Part shown: positions 17,538-26,176 of the stretch, in pieces
Position numbering within the stretch: the first letter of the stretch is position 1
Layout of the letters: each line of letters begins with the position of its first letter
Source: Xaviernesmea oryzae
GTDB lineage: Bacteria > Pseudomonadota > Alphaproteobacteria > Rhizobiales > Rhizobiaceae
NCBI RefSeq assembly: GCF_900109605.1
Contig: NZ_FOAM01000005.1
Location: 62,001 to 126,000 of the forward strand
Length of the DNA stretch: 64,000 nt
Reading direction: 5' to 3'
Position numbers and translations under genes: made by a program
The notes under the pieces: model-generated
What the model saw: only the letters and a program-made list of their open reading frames with translations
Database searches by the model: none
Told to the model about the DNA's origin: nothing

Positions 17538-18533
17538 TCAGGCCTTGGGCTTCTCGTGATGGCCGCCGAAGGCGAAGCGCATGGCCGAGAGAAGCTTGTC
17601 GGCAAACAGGCTTTCGCCCTGCGAGGTGAAGCGCTGGAAGAGCGCCGAGGTCAGCACTGGGACCGGCACCCCGGTATCGATCGCGGCCTTGACCGTCCAG
17701 CGGCCTTCGCCCGAGTCCGACACACGGCCGCCATAGCTCGCCAGATCCGGATCGGCGGAAAGGGCCTGTGCCGTCAGATCCAGGAGCCAGGAGCTGATGA
17801 CGCTGCCATGGCGCCACACTTCGGCAACGCCGGCCAGATCGATGTCGAACTGGTAATATTCCGGTGTCGGCAGCGGGCTGGTTTCGGCATCGGCCGAGCG
17901 CGTCGCATGGCCAGAATTGGCCGCTTTGAGGATGTTCATGCCCTCGGCATAGGCAGCCATCATCCCATATTCGATGCCGTTATGGACCATCTTCACCAGA
18001 TGGCCGGCACCGCTCGGGCCGCAATGGAGATAGCCGCGCGCAGCAGTGGACAGGTCGGCCGGCTGGCCGGCGCCCGGTGCGAGCGAAGCGAAGATCGGGT
18101 CGAGATGGCGCACGGCCTCGTCCGGGCCGCCGATCATCAAGCAATAGCCGCGCTCGAGGCCCCAGACGCCGCCCGAGGTGCCGACATCGACATAGGCAAG
18201 GCCGCTGTCCTTCAGCCGCGCTGCGCGGTCCACATCCTCGTGATAATGTGAATTGCCGCCATCGATGATGATGTCGCCCGGCGCCATCAGCCTAGCGACG
18301 TGGTTGACGTTCTCATCCGTCAGTGCAGCCGGCAGCATCAGCCACACGGTCGCCGGTTTCTTCAGCTTGCCGACCAGATCCTCGATCGAGCTGGCGCCGA
18401 TGGCGCCTTCCGCGACAAGCGCCGCCACGGCGCTGGCATTGATATCATAGACGACGCATTCATGACCGGCGCGCAGCAGGCGGCGGACCATGTTCGCGCC
18501 CATACGGCCGAGACCCATCATGGCTAATTGCAT
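17538..18533 (-). CDS. 6-phosphogluconate dehydrogenase, short (decarboxylating, YqeC/GndA-like) form
   Basis: The 331-residue protein starts with the nucleotide-binding loop MMGLGRMGANMVRRLLRAGH. It has DGGNSHYHEDVDRAARL, the substrate loop VDVGTSGGVWGLERGYCLMIGG and the catalytic segment HCGPSGAGHLVKMVHNGIEYGMM. It is shorter than the about 470-residue classical Gnd and matches the short NAD-preferring branch. It would oxidise 6-phosphogluconate to ribulose 5-phosphate and CO2. AAGGAAGAATTTC sets the start at 18533. It sits 99 bases after the apionate lactonase gene on the same strand, so it may be co-transcribed with the apiose genes, but a role there is not known. Confidence 0.85.
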   Translation of the reverse strand: MQLAMMGLGRMGANMVRRLLRAGHECVVYDINASAVAALVAEGAIGASSIEDLVGKLKKPATVWLMLPAALTDENVNHVARLMAPGDIIIDGGNSHYHEDVDRAARLKDSGLAYVDVGTSGGVWGLERGYCLMIGGPDEAVRHLDPIFASLAPGAGQPADLSTAARGYLHCGPSGAGHLVKMVHNGIEYGMMAAYAEGMNILKAANSGHATRSADAETSPLPTPEYYQFDIDLAGVAEVWRHGSVISSWLLDLTAQALSADPDLASYGGRVSDSGEGRWTVKAAIDTGVPVPVLTSALFQRFTSQGESLFADKLLSAMRFAFGGHHEKPKA

Positions 18534-18632
18534 GAAATTCTTCCTTCTGACGACGTCGGTATCCCGACGGTTCACGCTCTATCTAGCGCAGACGCCGTCA
18601 AAGTGGGACAGGCTTTTTCTGACCCATGCCGA

Positions 18633-20489
18633 TTAACGGAGCGTGACGGCCGCGACTTCATACGGCGCAAGGTTAAGCTTTCGCATGTCGGGCGCGAGAG
18701 CTTCCGGCGAAACGTCAAGCCGACCTGCCGTCAGATTGGCCAGGAGCACCTGCCAGCCATCAGCCGTTTCAACCGCAAAGGCACGCAACCGCGTCGGATC
18801 GCTGCTGATGCAGGCGCGCCAGGGCTTTCCGGCATGGTGGCAAAGCTGCGCCACGGTCTCGCCCAGCGGTCGCAGCGTTCCCTCGGCAGCCGGCTCGTCC
18901 CGTCCGGCAATTACACCGAAGGGGCCGGTGAGGGCGGACAGGGTGAGGCATTCGAGCCCGGCTTCGAGAACGCTCTGCAGATAGGCGAGCGCGAAGGCGG
19001 CGGCGAAACGGCCCGTGTGGCGCGGGTCACGATCAGCCATGGCCATGCGCTTCAGCCCGGGATTGGGCATGGTGCGGCTGCCATAGGGGTTCTGCCGCAT
19101 GGGGATGGTGGAAGGGCCGATGCGATAGGGCTTGTCCCCATAGATCGCCCGCACCGAGCGGGTGATGAACGGCAGGGCCTCCAGCGTCTGCATCACGCTC
19201 AGATCATCGGCGGCGTGAACGATCGGGCAGGTGCAATGGCTGATAAAGGCCAGGTTTTCGGCGGGGACGCGCTTTCGGTTGAGCTCGGTGAAATAGGAGA
19301 GCATGCCACCGCCGATCCGGATGCCGGCAAAAGCCGCATGCGCCGCGGCATAGACTTCGTCCAGCGGCGGGCAGGCCGGCCAGGCGCTACCGGGCGGCGT
19401 CGATTGCCGGTCGACAGAGGGCGAAATCAGGATTGCATCCGGCCTGAAGCCGGCTTCGGCCATCTGCGCGGCAATCGCCCGTGTCTCGGCTTCCGGCGTC
19501 GATAAGCAGGGAAGCGCGATTTCCAGAAGGGTCCGCCCCTTGTGGAGGGCCGCAAGGGACGCGAAATCCCGCAGCGCCTCCACGCCATGGCCGGCGCCGG
19601 GATCGAAGGAGACAATCAGCTCCTGCGGCTTCAGCGCGGCCAGGTGCTCAGCCGCATCAAGGCTCGCGCGCACCTCCTCCGGCGCCATGACGAGACCGAT
19701 GGCGGGCAGAATGCCCTCCGCCTCGCCCCAGGCGAGCGTGACAGGGTCGGCTGAATCGCCCGGAGCCGCGGCTTCGGTTGAGGCCGTCCGGCTGTCGGAA
19801 ATACGAAGAGAAACGGACTGGCGCTGCGGGCTGCCGGCCGGAATACGATAGGGCCAGGGCAGGGCAAGTGGGCGGACATAGGTCTTGTAGGAGGCATCGG
19901 ACCAATTGCGCTGGTCTTCCATCTCGAAGACATCGCCTTCCAACCGGCACTCCGCTGCTACGCCGGGCAGAGGACGATGGGTGATGGCGCGCATGTTCTT
20001 GAAGGGCTGCCAGGGCTCGATCACATCGGGAAAATGCGTGCCCACGACCTGTCCGTCGACATGCTCGACCGTGACAGGCGCACCGGCCAGGCCGAGGATC
20101 GGATGCAGAACGCAAAAGCCGCAGCGATTGGTCTCGAATCCCTCGGGCGACACAGCCTCCGCGCGATAGACCAGACCGTCCCCCCGTCCTTCGATGTGAA
20201 CGGCGATGCGGAGCGTCTCGCTGCCCGCGCCCTTGCACTGCGCGGTATAGCGCACATCGAAGGCATCTGCGCGCTGGTCGATCGACAGATCGGTAATCGT
20301 GGGACTGTATGTCCCCCAATCCCGGTCGCGCACCAGATAGGCGAGGGCGCGCAGCACCTCCACACCGTCATAGCGGATGGTGCGCAGATTGCCGTCGAGC
20401 AGATCGGCCGAAAGCCGGCCCGCCGTCAGCCGCACCGGCGGCTGCTCGACCTCCCGCGTGCCGAAAAGCAGGAAGGGATCGTCGGTCAT
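18633..20489 (-). CDS. apnL: D-apionate lactonase
   Basis: The 618-residue protein has a TIM-barrel-like centre and beta-rich flanks and no signal peptide. The order and company of genes (a Gfo/Idh/MocA dehydrogenase, a 6PGDH-like oxidoisomerase, a DUF1537 kinase and a RuBisCO-like protein) match the published D-apiose oxidative pathway, in which the lactonase opens D-apionolactone to D-apionate. Visible features include FETNRCGFCVLHPI, HVDGQVVGTHFPDVIEPWQP, SDASYKTYVRP and a C-terminal TIM-barrel/beta section. The start overlaps the preceding gene (ATGA); there is no Shine-Dalgarno site, so coupling is likely. The function rests mainly on context and recall of the family. Confidence 0.82.
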   Translation of the reverse strand: MTDDPFLLFGTREVEQPPVRLTAGRLSADLLDGNLRTIRYDGVEVLRALAYLVRDRDWGTYSPTITDLSIDQRADAFDVRYTAQCKGAGSETLRIAVHIEGRGDGLVYRAEAVSPEGFETNRCGFCVLHPILGLAGAPVTVEHVDGQVVGTHFPDVIEPWQPFKNMRAITHRPLPGVAAECRLEGDVFEMEDQRNWSDASYKTYVRPLALPWPYRIPAGSPQRQSVSLRISDSRTASTEAAAPGDSADPVTLAWGEAEGILPAIGLVMAPEEVRASLDAAEHLAALKPQELIVSFDPGAGHGVEALRDFASLAALHKGRTLLEIALPCLSTPEAETRAIAAQMAEAGFRPDAILISPSVDRQSTPPGSAWPACPPLDEVYAAAHAAFAGIRIGGGMLSYFTELNRKRVPAENLAFISHCTCPIVHAADDLSVMQTLEALPFITRSVRAIYGDKPYRIGPSTIPMRQNPYGSRTMPNPGLKRMAMADRDPRHTGRFAAAFALAYLQSVLEAGLECLTLSALTGPFGVIAGRDEPAAEGTLRPLGETVAQLCHHAGKPWRACISSDPTRLRAFAVETADGWQVLLANLTAGRLDVSPEALAPDMRKLNLAPYEVAAVTLR

Positions 20490-21520
20490 GAAAGGAGAGC
20501 CTCGATATCCACGCATTCACGTGTTTCGGCGCTGCGATAGCTCGCCTCCACCAGCGCAAGCGTCTTCAGATTGTCGGCACCAGAGGTTTCGGGGGCCTTG
20601 CCTTGTGTCAGGCAATCGCGCCAATGCTCCTGGATGGCGGCGACACTTTCCTGAATGTTGTGCCAGGGGCGCGATGCCCAGGGCAGAAGCGTCGGCGAGA
20701 CATCCGATGTCGTGGTGCCCTCTTTGGTGGTCACGTCCAGCCGGTAGTCGGCGTGAAGCCGCAGGCTCCCTGCGGAACCATCAAGCTCCACCAGGGTCTG
20801 GGGAAACAGCTCCTGGGAGAGGCGGCTGGCATAGCTGACATCGACAATCGACGTGGCGCCGCTGGTGTGGTCGAGCAGGATGGTGGCAGCGTCTTCGCCC
20901 TTGATCGCCGGATTGACGCGGCGCGTGCGTGCCGTCAGGCTTTCGACATCGCCGAGAATGAAGCGGGCGATATCGAGCGTGTGAATGCCGAGATCCTCGA
21001 TGATAAAACGCTGGCCCTCCGCTAGATAGGGCTGGCCGGAAAAGACATCGAAGGCCGAGCGGAAGGAAAAACGGCCCCAGAAGGGCGTGCCGATCGCGCC
21101 CGTCTCCAGCGCGGCCTTTACGGCTCGGATCGGCGTCTGCCAGCGGAAGTTCTCATGCACCATCAAAGGCAGGCCGGCCTTGTTCATGACGGCGACCATT
21201 GCCTTGGCGTCATCGAGCGTCCGGGCGAAGGGCTTCTGGCAAATGGCGGGAACGCCATTGGCGGCGGCCATCTCGACCAGCGCGCGATGGCTGGCGACGG
21301 TGGTGGCGATATCGACGAAATCGAAACCGCCATCGGCAAACAGCGCCGCTGCATCGTCATAACGCCTGGAAATGTTGAAGCGCTCGCCCATGTCGTGAAG
21401 GCGCGCGGGATCGCGATCGCAGATCGCGACAATCTCGACATCGTCGAGATCGGCCCATCCATGCATCTGGTTCACGGCAAAGAAGCCGCAGCCGATCAGC
21501 GCGCCTTTGATGGTCGTCAT
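20486..21520 (-). CDS. apsD: D-apiose dehydrogenase (Gfo/Idh/MocA family)
   Basis: The 344-residue protein begins with the NAD-binding fold KGALIGCGFFAVNQMHGW. It has AICDRDPARLHDMGERF, the conserved EKP-like segment here as ICQKPFARTLDDAKAMV (K in QKP), and VHENFRWQTPIRAVKAALET. The C-terminal alpha/beta domain is typical of the family. In the apiose pathway this enzyme oxidises D-apiose to D-apionolactone. I prefer ATG 21520, 9 bases after GGAGG; a GTG at 21526 is the alternative. A strong hairpin upstream (21590-21621) separates it from apnO, so it may have its own promoter. Confidence 0.84.
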   Translation of the reverse strand: MTTIKGALIGCGFFAVNQMHGWADLDDVEIVAICDRDPARLHDMGERFNISRRYDDAAALFADGGFDFVDIATTVASHRALVEMAAANGVPAICQKPFARTLDDAKAMVAVMNKAGLPLMVHENFRWQTPIRAVKAALETGAIGTPFWGRFSFRSAFDVFSGQPYLAEGQRFIIEDLGIHTLDIARFILGDVESLTARTRRVNPAIKGEDAATILLDHTSGATSIVDVSYASRLSQELFPQTLVELDGSAGSLRLHADYRLDVTTKEGTTTSDVSPTLLPWASRPWHNIQESVAAIQEHWRDCLTQGKAPETSGADNLKTLALVEASYRSAETRECVDIEALLS

Positions 21521-21589
21521 AGTCACGTTCCTCCCCGCCTTCCGCGCGCGGCAGATGGCGACCTCGCATGCTCTTTATCCTATCTCATC

Positions 21590-21621
21590 GCGAAGGCGGC
21601 AGGCCTGCCCGCCGCCTTCGC
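21590..21621 (-). other. Strong hairpin between apnO and apsD
   Basis: GCGAAGGCGGC (21590-21600) and GCCGCCTTCGC (21611-21621) form a perfect 11-bp stem around a 10-base loop in the 131-base gap. No T-run follows on the minus strand. It could reduce read-through from oiaX-oiaK-apnO into apsD-apnL or stabilise the upstream message. Confidence 0.65.
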
Positions 21622-21651
21622 GCGCTTACAAGATTGCCTGAAGGCTCGCCC

Positions 21652-22479
21652 TCACGTAATGCGGCGGATGCTCTCGGCAATTTCCTGTGGCTCGAACACC
21701 TTCTTCCAATCGTCGCGCATCAGCGCGGGAATGCCGAATTCGATGGCCTTGTTGCACGCGTCCGAGAAGACGCCATCGACTTCCTTGAAGATCACAGCGC
21801 CCAGCACGTTCATATGACCCAGCAGGAAATCGCGTGCGGCTTCGGCCGGGACGCCGCGGGCCACGCATTCATCCATCGCCTGGCGCATGACGACCAGCAG
21901 CGAAGCGCAGACGGTTTCCGACAGGCCGGGCTCCAGCATCGCCATCTGCTCGACGGTGACGCGGTGCGAGCGCATGACTGGTGCCCAAATGGTCTTTGCG
22001 ATCTCCTCGCCGAGCGCATAGGCCTCTTCCGGCCCCTGCATCAGCGCGGAGACGATATGCTGCTTGGCAAAGAGGCCGCCGAAATGGTCCTTCTTGGCCT
22101 GCATGTCCGTCTCGTCGTTGAAGATCGGCGGATGGCAGGGATGGGTAACGAAATAGGTGAGGTCGGCCCTTACAGGCAGATGGCCGGCGAAGGGGGCAGC
22201 GGCATCCAGCGCGATGACCATGGTGCCGGGCTTAAATTGGTCGACGATGCCGGCGGCGACCTTGCCGATGGCCGTATCCGGCACGGCCAGGATGACCACA
22301 TCGGCGCCGTCGAGGGCTGCTGCCTGGTCCATGCATTCAAGGCCGAGATCGGCCTTCAGGCGGGCTTTGCCGGCCTCGCCAATTTCGATATGGCGCACGT
22401 CGAAGCGCGAGCCTTTCAGGTTCTTGGCGAGACGGTAACCCATCTTTCCGCCGGCGCCGAACAAGGCGATGCTGGTCAT
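21652..22479 (-). CDS. apnO: D-apionate oxidoisomerase
   Basis: The 275-residue protein begins with a Rossmann loop SIALFGAGGKMGYRLAKNL. It carries ADVVILAVPDTAIGKVAAG and YFVTHPCHPPIFNDETD, then a helical C-terminal domain of the 6-phosphogluconate/3-hydroxyacid dehydrogenase type (MLEPGLSETVCASLLVVMRQ, AARDFLLGHMNVLG). In the D-apiose pathway the family member oxidises and isomerises D-apionate to 3-oxo-isoapionate with NAD. AGGAGG lies before the start. It sits between the oiaK kinase and the apsD dehydrogenase, in the same order as in known apionate clusters as I recall them. Confidence 0.83.
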   Translation of the reverse strand: MTSIALFGAGGKMGYRLAKNLKGSRFDVRHIEIGEAGKARLKADLGLECMDQAAALDGADVVILAVPDTAIGKVAAGIVDQFKPGTMVIALDAAAPFAGHLPVRADLTYFVTHPCHPPIFNDETDMQAKKDHFGGLFAKQHIVSALMQGPEEAYALGEEIAKTIWAPVMRSHRVTVEQMAMLEPGLSETVCASLLVVMRQAMDECVARGVPAEAARDFLLGHMNVLGAVIFKEVDGVFSDACNKAIEFGIPALMRDDWKKVFEPQEIAESIRRIT

Positions 22480-22532
22480 GTGATCCTCCTGGTAAAGTGA
22501 CAGGCGCGCCCCTGTGGCCGCGCCGATGGTGG

Positions 22533-23864
22533 TCAGGCAGCGCGGCCTGCGCGAATCTGCGAGAAATAATCGTCCATGCCGACCTGGCCGCCCTTCAGGG
22601 CAATCTCCAGCCCGTTGGTGGCGGCATCAGATCCATGGCCGGTGCACAGCGGCGATCCCGGCGTCTGCGGCAAGGGAAGCCGCGTGGTCAGCGCCTCGAT
22701 GCCGAGCTCCTTCAGCGCGTGACTGGACGTATCGCCACCGGCGATCACCGCACGGGTCAGCCCTTCGGCCTCCACCAAGCGGCGCAGGATGGTGCCGAGG
22801 CGGATGCCCAGCCTATGGCGAGCCTGTGGCACACGGTCGATTTCGCTGCCGCGATCGGCCTCGGGGCCAAGCGCCGTGTAAACGAGAACGCTGCGGCCGG
22901 CCTTCAAGCCTGCGGTTGCCTCGGACACGGCGGCCTCGATAGCCGCCGCACCATCCTCGGCCACGAGCGCGAGCGGATCGACGGCAATTCCCTCGAAGCC
23001 ATCGGCAAGGGCGGCGCGGATCTGCCGCTCCGTGGTGGGCGAAACGCTGCCCGAGACGGCAGCCATCCGCTCCACCGCGCTGGGCGGGCTGAAGGATGCG
23101 GGCCCCGTTGCCAGACCAGACCTGCGCCAGGCATGGAGCAAGGCATATTCGACGCCTGAGGACCCGGCGATAAAGGCGCCGTTGGCAGCGCACTCATGCC
23201 AGAGCGCTTCGCCCGCCGCCTGCTGGCTGGCTGCGTCATCGACATCGAGAAGTGTGATCGCCTGACCTTCGGCCCGTGCGTCAGAGAGGCCGGCGTCGGC
23301 GTCGCGCGCCAGCGCGACGAGATCGATCAGGCCGATCGGCAGGCTTGTCTGCCGGCCGAGATGAAGCGTGAGGTCGGCCTCGTCCATCGGCGTGACCGGG
23401 TGCCGGCTCATCACCGGATGGCGGTCGATGCGATAGATGCGGCCCTGATAGGCGGCGAAGAGATGGCCAAAGGCGGTGTAGCGCCTGAGCTGCGGCGCGC
23501 CGACGACGACAGGCACCATCTCCTGTGCGAACACGCGGCGGCCGATCTCGATGGCGCGGCCGATATTGCCGATGCCGGGGGCGGAATCGAAGGTGGAGCA
23601 GACCTTGTAATGGGTCAGGGCCGCGCCCTGCGCCTTCAGCCAGCGGAAGACCGGCGGCAGCTCCGCCTCCATCCATGCCGGCGTCTGGCTGCGGCTGGTG
23701 CCGGCAATACCGATGGCCCGGCAATCGGCAAAGCGGGCGCGCATATCGGCGGAAGGTATGCCGAGGAAGCAGACGGTCGGCACGCCGTTCGAGGCCAAAG
23801 CCTCCATCACATCGGTCGAGCCTGTGAAGTCATCGCCGTAATAGCTGAGCAGCAGGTCGCTCAT
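22533..23864 (-). CDS. oiaK: 3-oxo-isoapionate kinase (DUF1537, four-carbon acid sugar kinase family)
   Basis: The 443-residue protein has the two-domain DUF1537 layout. The N-terminal sugar-binding domain has LSYYGDDFTGSTDVMEAL and KVCSTFDSAPGIGNIGRAIE. The C-terminal nucleotide-binding domain has AVIAGGDTSSHALKELGIEA and GSPLCTGHGSDAATNGLEIA. In the pathway it phosphorylates 3-oxo-isoapionate at O4, giving the substrate of the RuBisCO-like protein. A GTG at 23873 overlaps the oiaX stop; I prefer ATG 23864, preceded by AAGGAG at a better spacing. Close coupling to oiaX supports the assigned step. Confidence 0.85.
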   Translation of the reverse strand: MSDLLLSYYGDDFTGSTDVMEALASNGVPTVCFLGIPSADMRARFADCRAIGIAGTSRSQTPAWMEAELPPVFRWLKAQGAALTHYKVCSTFDSAPGIGNIGRAIEIGRRVFAQEMVPVVVGAPQLRRYTAFGHLFAAYQGRIYRIDRHPVMSRHPVTPMDEADLTLHLGRQTSLPIGLIDLVALARDADAGLSDARAEGQAITLLDVDDAASQQAAGEALWHECAANGAFIAGSSGVEYALLHAWRRSGLATGPASFSPPSAVERMAAVSGSVSPTTERQIRAALADGFEGIAVDPLALVAEDGAAAIEAAVSEATAGLKAGRSVLVYTALGPEADRGSEIDRVPQARHRLGIRLGTILRRLVEAEGLTRAVIAGGDTSSHALKELGIEALTTRLPLPQTPGSPLCTGHGSDAATNGLEIALKGGQVGMDDYFSQIRAGRAA

Positions 23865-23869
23865 GGCGC

Positions 23870-25129
23870 TCACTCTCCTTGTCCGCCGCCGAATTTGGCA
23901 ATCGAGGCGGCAAGCTCCGGATGGTCCTGCGCATAGGTTTCAAGCGGGATATCGGCTACGGCCGCCTCCCAGGCCTGACGCACGGCTCGCACGCCGGCAG
24001 CCGGCCCCTGAGGGTGGCTGACGATGCCGCCGCCACAGAGATAGAGCAGATCGGTGGTGCGGCCGGTGCGCCGGTAGGTCTCCGGTGCCTGGCCGCCCCA
24101 TTGGCCGGACCCTGCCACGGGCAAAGGCTTGTCGGCATCGGAGAAAAGGGGCTTGGAGAGCGCTTCGAATGAGCGCACGAAGCTGTCGTCCGGCTCCCAA
24201 TATTTCACACCGATGCCGTTGATCTGAAACTGATCGACGCCGAGCAGGCGCCAGAACTGCTGGTAGACCTTGAAATCGAAGCCGATGCCTGGATGGCGCG
24301 TCAGCACGTCCCAGCCATTGCGATGCGCATGCAGAACCAGGCCGGAGCGCTTGCGCAGAAAGCTCATGCCGCCAAAGCCGATGGAGTTGATGTTGACGAC
24401 AGCGCAGTTTCCCCCGGCTTCCAGCACGAGGTCGTGGTTGCGCATCATCTCATCGGGATCGGCGTGCGAGATGCCAAAGGCGATCATGACCTTCTTGCCG
24501 GTCTTCTGCTCGTGCTCCTTCACCTTGGGCATGATCGCGGCCACACGTTCCTTCAGCGGCGAATAGGCCGGGCTCATCAGCTTTTCATCGTCCTTGATGA
24601 AATCGACGCCCGAGGCGATCAGTTCGCCCACCAGCTCCGCCGTCTCATGTGGGCGCAGGCCAAGCGCCGGTTTGACGATGGTGCCGATGATTGGGCGATC
24701 TTCGACACCCGTCAGCCGCCGGCTGCCGCTGATGCCGAATTGCGGGCCGGGATGGGCATGCGCAAAGGCTTCGGGCAGGGCCATATCGACCACGCGCAGG
24801 CCCGTCAGCCCCTTGATCGAAAAAGCGCCGGCAATGGCGATGGTCATCAATGCGGCCAGATCGGTTCCGACCGCGTCGAGCGGAAAGGCGATATCGGCTT
24901 CACCGCAATGGACAGGCGCACCATCCGCCGCTTCCGGCCAGCTCGGCCGATTCGCGTCGGGCAGCTGGCGCACGGCCAGCACGCGGGCGGCAACGCGCGC
25001 CTTCAGCGCCTCGGTTTCCCCGGGAACGGGGACGAAGGTGCCGGTCGATTGGTCGCTGGCGATCTTCTGCGCCATGGCCTCGACGCTGCCTGTGGTCTCG
25101 ATCCGGTAGGTGAGGGTAATCATGCTCAC
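23870..25129 (-). CDS. oiaX: RuBisCO-like protein: 3-oxo-isoapionate-4-phosphate transcarboxylase/hydrolase
   Basis: The 419-residue protein has the RuBisCO large-subunit fold: an N-terminal alpha/beta domain and a C-terminal barrel. GVDFIKDDE (residues 174-182) keeps the lysine that is carbamylated and the two acidic magnesium ligands of RuBisCO. TIVKPALGL (about 151-159) keeps the first active-site lysine, but alanine replaces the second (KPA instead of KPK), which argues against CO2 fixation. In the apiose pathway this class splits 3-oxo-isoapionate 4-phosphate into 3-phosphoglycerate and glycolate. The GTG at 25129 is 9 bases after GGAGG; ATG 25123 is an alternative. It heads the catabolic genes, divergent from a GntR regulator. 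Confidence 0.87.
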   Translation of the reverse strand: MSMITLTYRIETTGSVEAMAQKIASDQSTGTFVPVPGETEALKARVAARVLAVRQLPDANRPSWPEAADGAPVHCGEADIAFPLDAVGTDLAALMTIAIAGAFSIKGLTGLRVVDMALPEAFAHAHPGPQFGISGSRRLTGVEDRPIIGTIVKPALGLRPHETAELVGELIASGVDFIKDDEKLMSPAYSPLKERVAAIMPKVKEHEQKTGKKVMIAFGISHADPDEMMRNHDLVLEAGGNCAVVNINSIGFGGMSFLRKRSGLVLHAHRNGWDVLTRHPGIGFDFKVYQQFWRLLGVDQFQINGIGVKYWEPDDSFVRSFEALSKPLFSDADKPLPVAGSGQWGGQAPETYRRTGRTTDLLYLCGGGIVSHPQGPAAGVRAVRQAWEAAVADIPLETYAQDHPELAASIAKFGGGQGE

Positions 25130-25179
25130 GAAAACAAGCCTCCCGGCCTGCGATCCTCCGGCAGGCTGTTGCGGTCAAC

Positions 25180-25198
25180 TGGTATAATGAGTATGCCA
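25180..25198. promoter_or_regulatory. Palindromic operator between oiaX and the FadR/GntR regulator
   Basis: TGGTATA (25180-25186) and TATGCCA (25192-25198) are near-perfect inverted arms separated by ATGAG. FadR-subfamily GntR regulators typically bind short sites of the TnGTATACnA type, and this one overlaps a TATAAT hexamer (25183-25188). It lies in the divergent 162-base gap, so one dimer could control both directions. Confidence 0.6.
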
Positions 25199-25291
25199 TG
25201 AGTGCAAGCGCTATTCGCCCTCTTTCGTGAAAAGCAGTTGGAGAGGACGATGTGCTGATGGATCCGGCTGTGCCATGCTAGGAGGGTTGCC

Positions 25292-26017
25292 ATGAGCGAG
25301 AAACAGAGCATGACACCTGATCCTATTCCCCGCCGCAAGCTGGCGGACGCTGTATTCGACCGGCTGGAGCAGATGATCACATCGGGCGAAATGCGGCCAG
25401 GCGACGAGATGCCGTCCGAGCGAGTGCTGATGGAGCGCTTCGGCGTCGGCCGGCCGGCCATTCGCGAGGCGATGCAGGCTTTGGCCGGCAAAGGGCTGGT
25501 GGCGATTTCGCATGGCGAGCGGGCGCGGGTGCTGCAGGTCACGGCACAATCGATCTTTCGGCAGGTCGATCTGACGGCCAAGATCATGCTGTCGCAGTCC
25601 GATGACGGGCTGGAAAATCTGAAAAGCGCGCGCATCTTCTTCGAGCGCGGCATGGCGCGCGAGGCTGCAGCCAAGACAACGGCGCAGGACCTCGATGACC
25701 TCGCCGCGATCATCGCGCATCAGCGGGCGATGATCGGCCGGCCGGAGGACTTCATCGCAGCCGATATGGCGTTCCATGCCCGCATTGCCCGAATCTCCGG
25801 CAATCCGATCTTCTCCGCCGTGAGCGAAGCCATGCTGGCCTGGCTGCGCGCCTATCACATGCACCTGCTGATCTGGGCCGGCAATGAGTCAGTGACACTG
25901 GATGAGCATGAAGGCATTCTCGCCTGTCTCGCCGCCCGCGATGCCGACAGAGCGGAGGCGGCAATGCGCGACCATTTGGAGCGCGCACGCGCGCTCTACA
26001 GCAAGGAAAAGAGCTGA
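25292..26017 (+). CDS. GntR-family regulator, FadR (FCD) subfamily, of the apiose genes
   Basis: The 241-residue protein has an N-terminal winged helix-turn-helix (KLADAVFDRLEQMITSGEMR, then PSERVLMERFGVGRPAIREA). A C-terminal all-helical FCD ligand domain has metal-site candidates at DMAFHARIARISGNP and the histidine in LDEHEGILA. GGAGGGTTGCC precedes the ATG. It is divergent from oiaX with a palindrome between, so it most likely represses the apiose/apionate genes. The effector is unknown; a pathway acid such as apionate is a reasonable guess. Confidence 0.85.
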   Translation: MSEKQSMTPDPIPRRKLADAVFDRLEQMITSGEMRPGDEMPSERVLMERFGVGRPAIREAMQALAGKGLVAISHGERARVLQVTAQSIFRQVDLTAKIMLSQSDDGLENLKSARIFFERGMAREAAAKTTAQDLDDLAAIIAHQRAMIGRPEDFIAADMAFHARIARISGNPIFSAVSEAMLAWLRAYHMHLLIWAGNESVTLDEHEGILACLAARDADRAEAAMRDHLERARALYSKEKS

Positions 26018-26176
26018 CGCGGACAGGTCCCGTGGGGCCTCCATCCAGCCGCTCCCTAAGGCCCGGAGATTTTCTGCCGTGCTGGAGGTGAAACGATCCG
26101 CCGGACGCACCACGTGTGGACTGTCGCGGCGCAGGCTCGCGATGCGCCGCAGGACTGCTCACCCGAAGGACACCCC

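Noticed and set aside
26040-26110. Possible riboswitch-like fold before the flavin monooxygenase gene (TCCAGC/GCTGGA and CTCC/GGAG pairs).
   Set aside because: Short stems only, and I cannot match a known riboswitch consensus.
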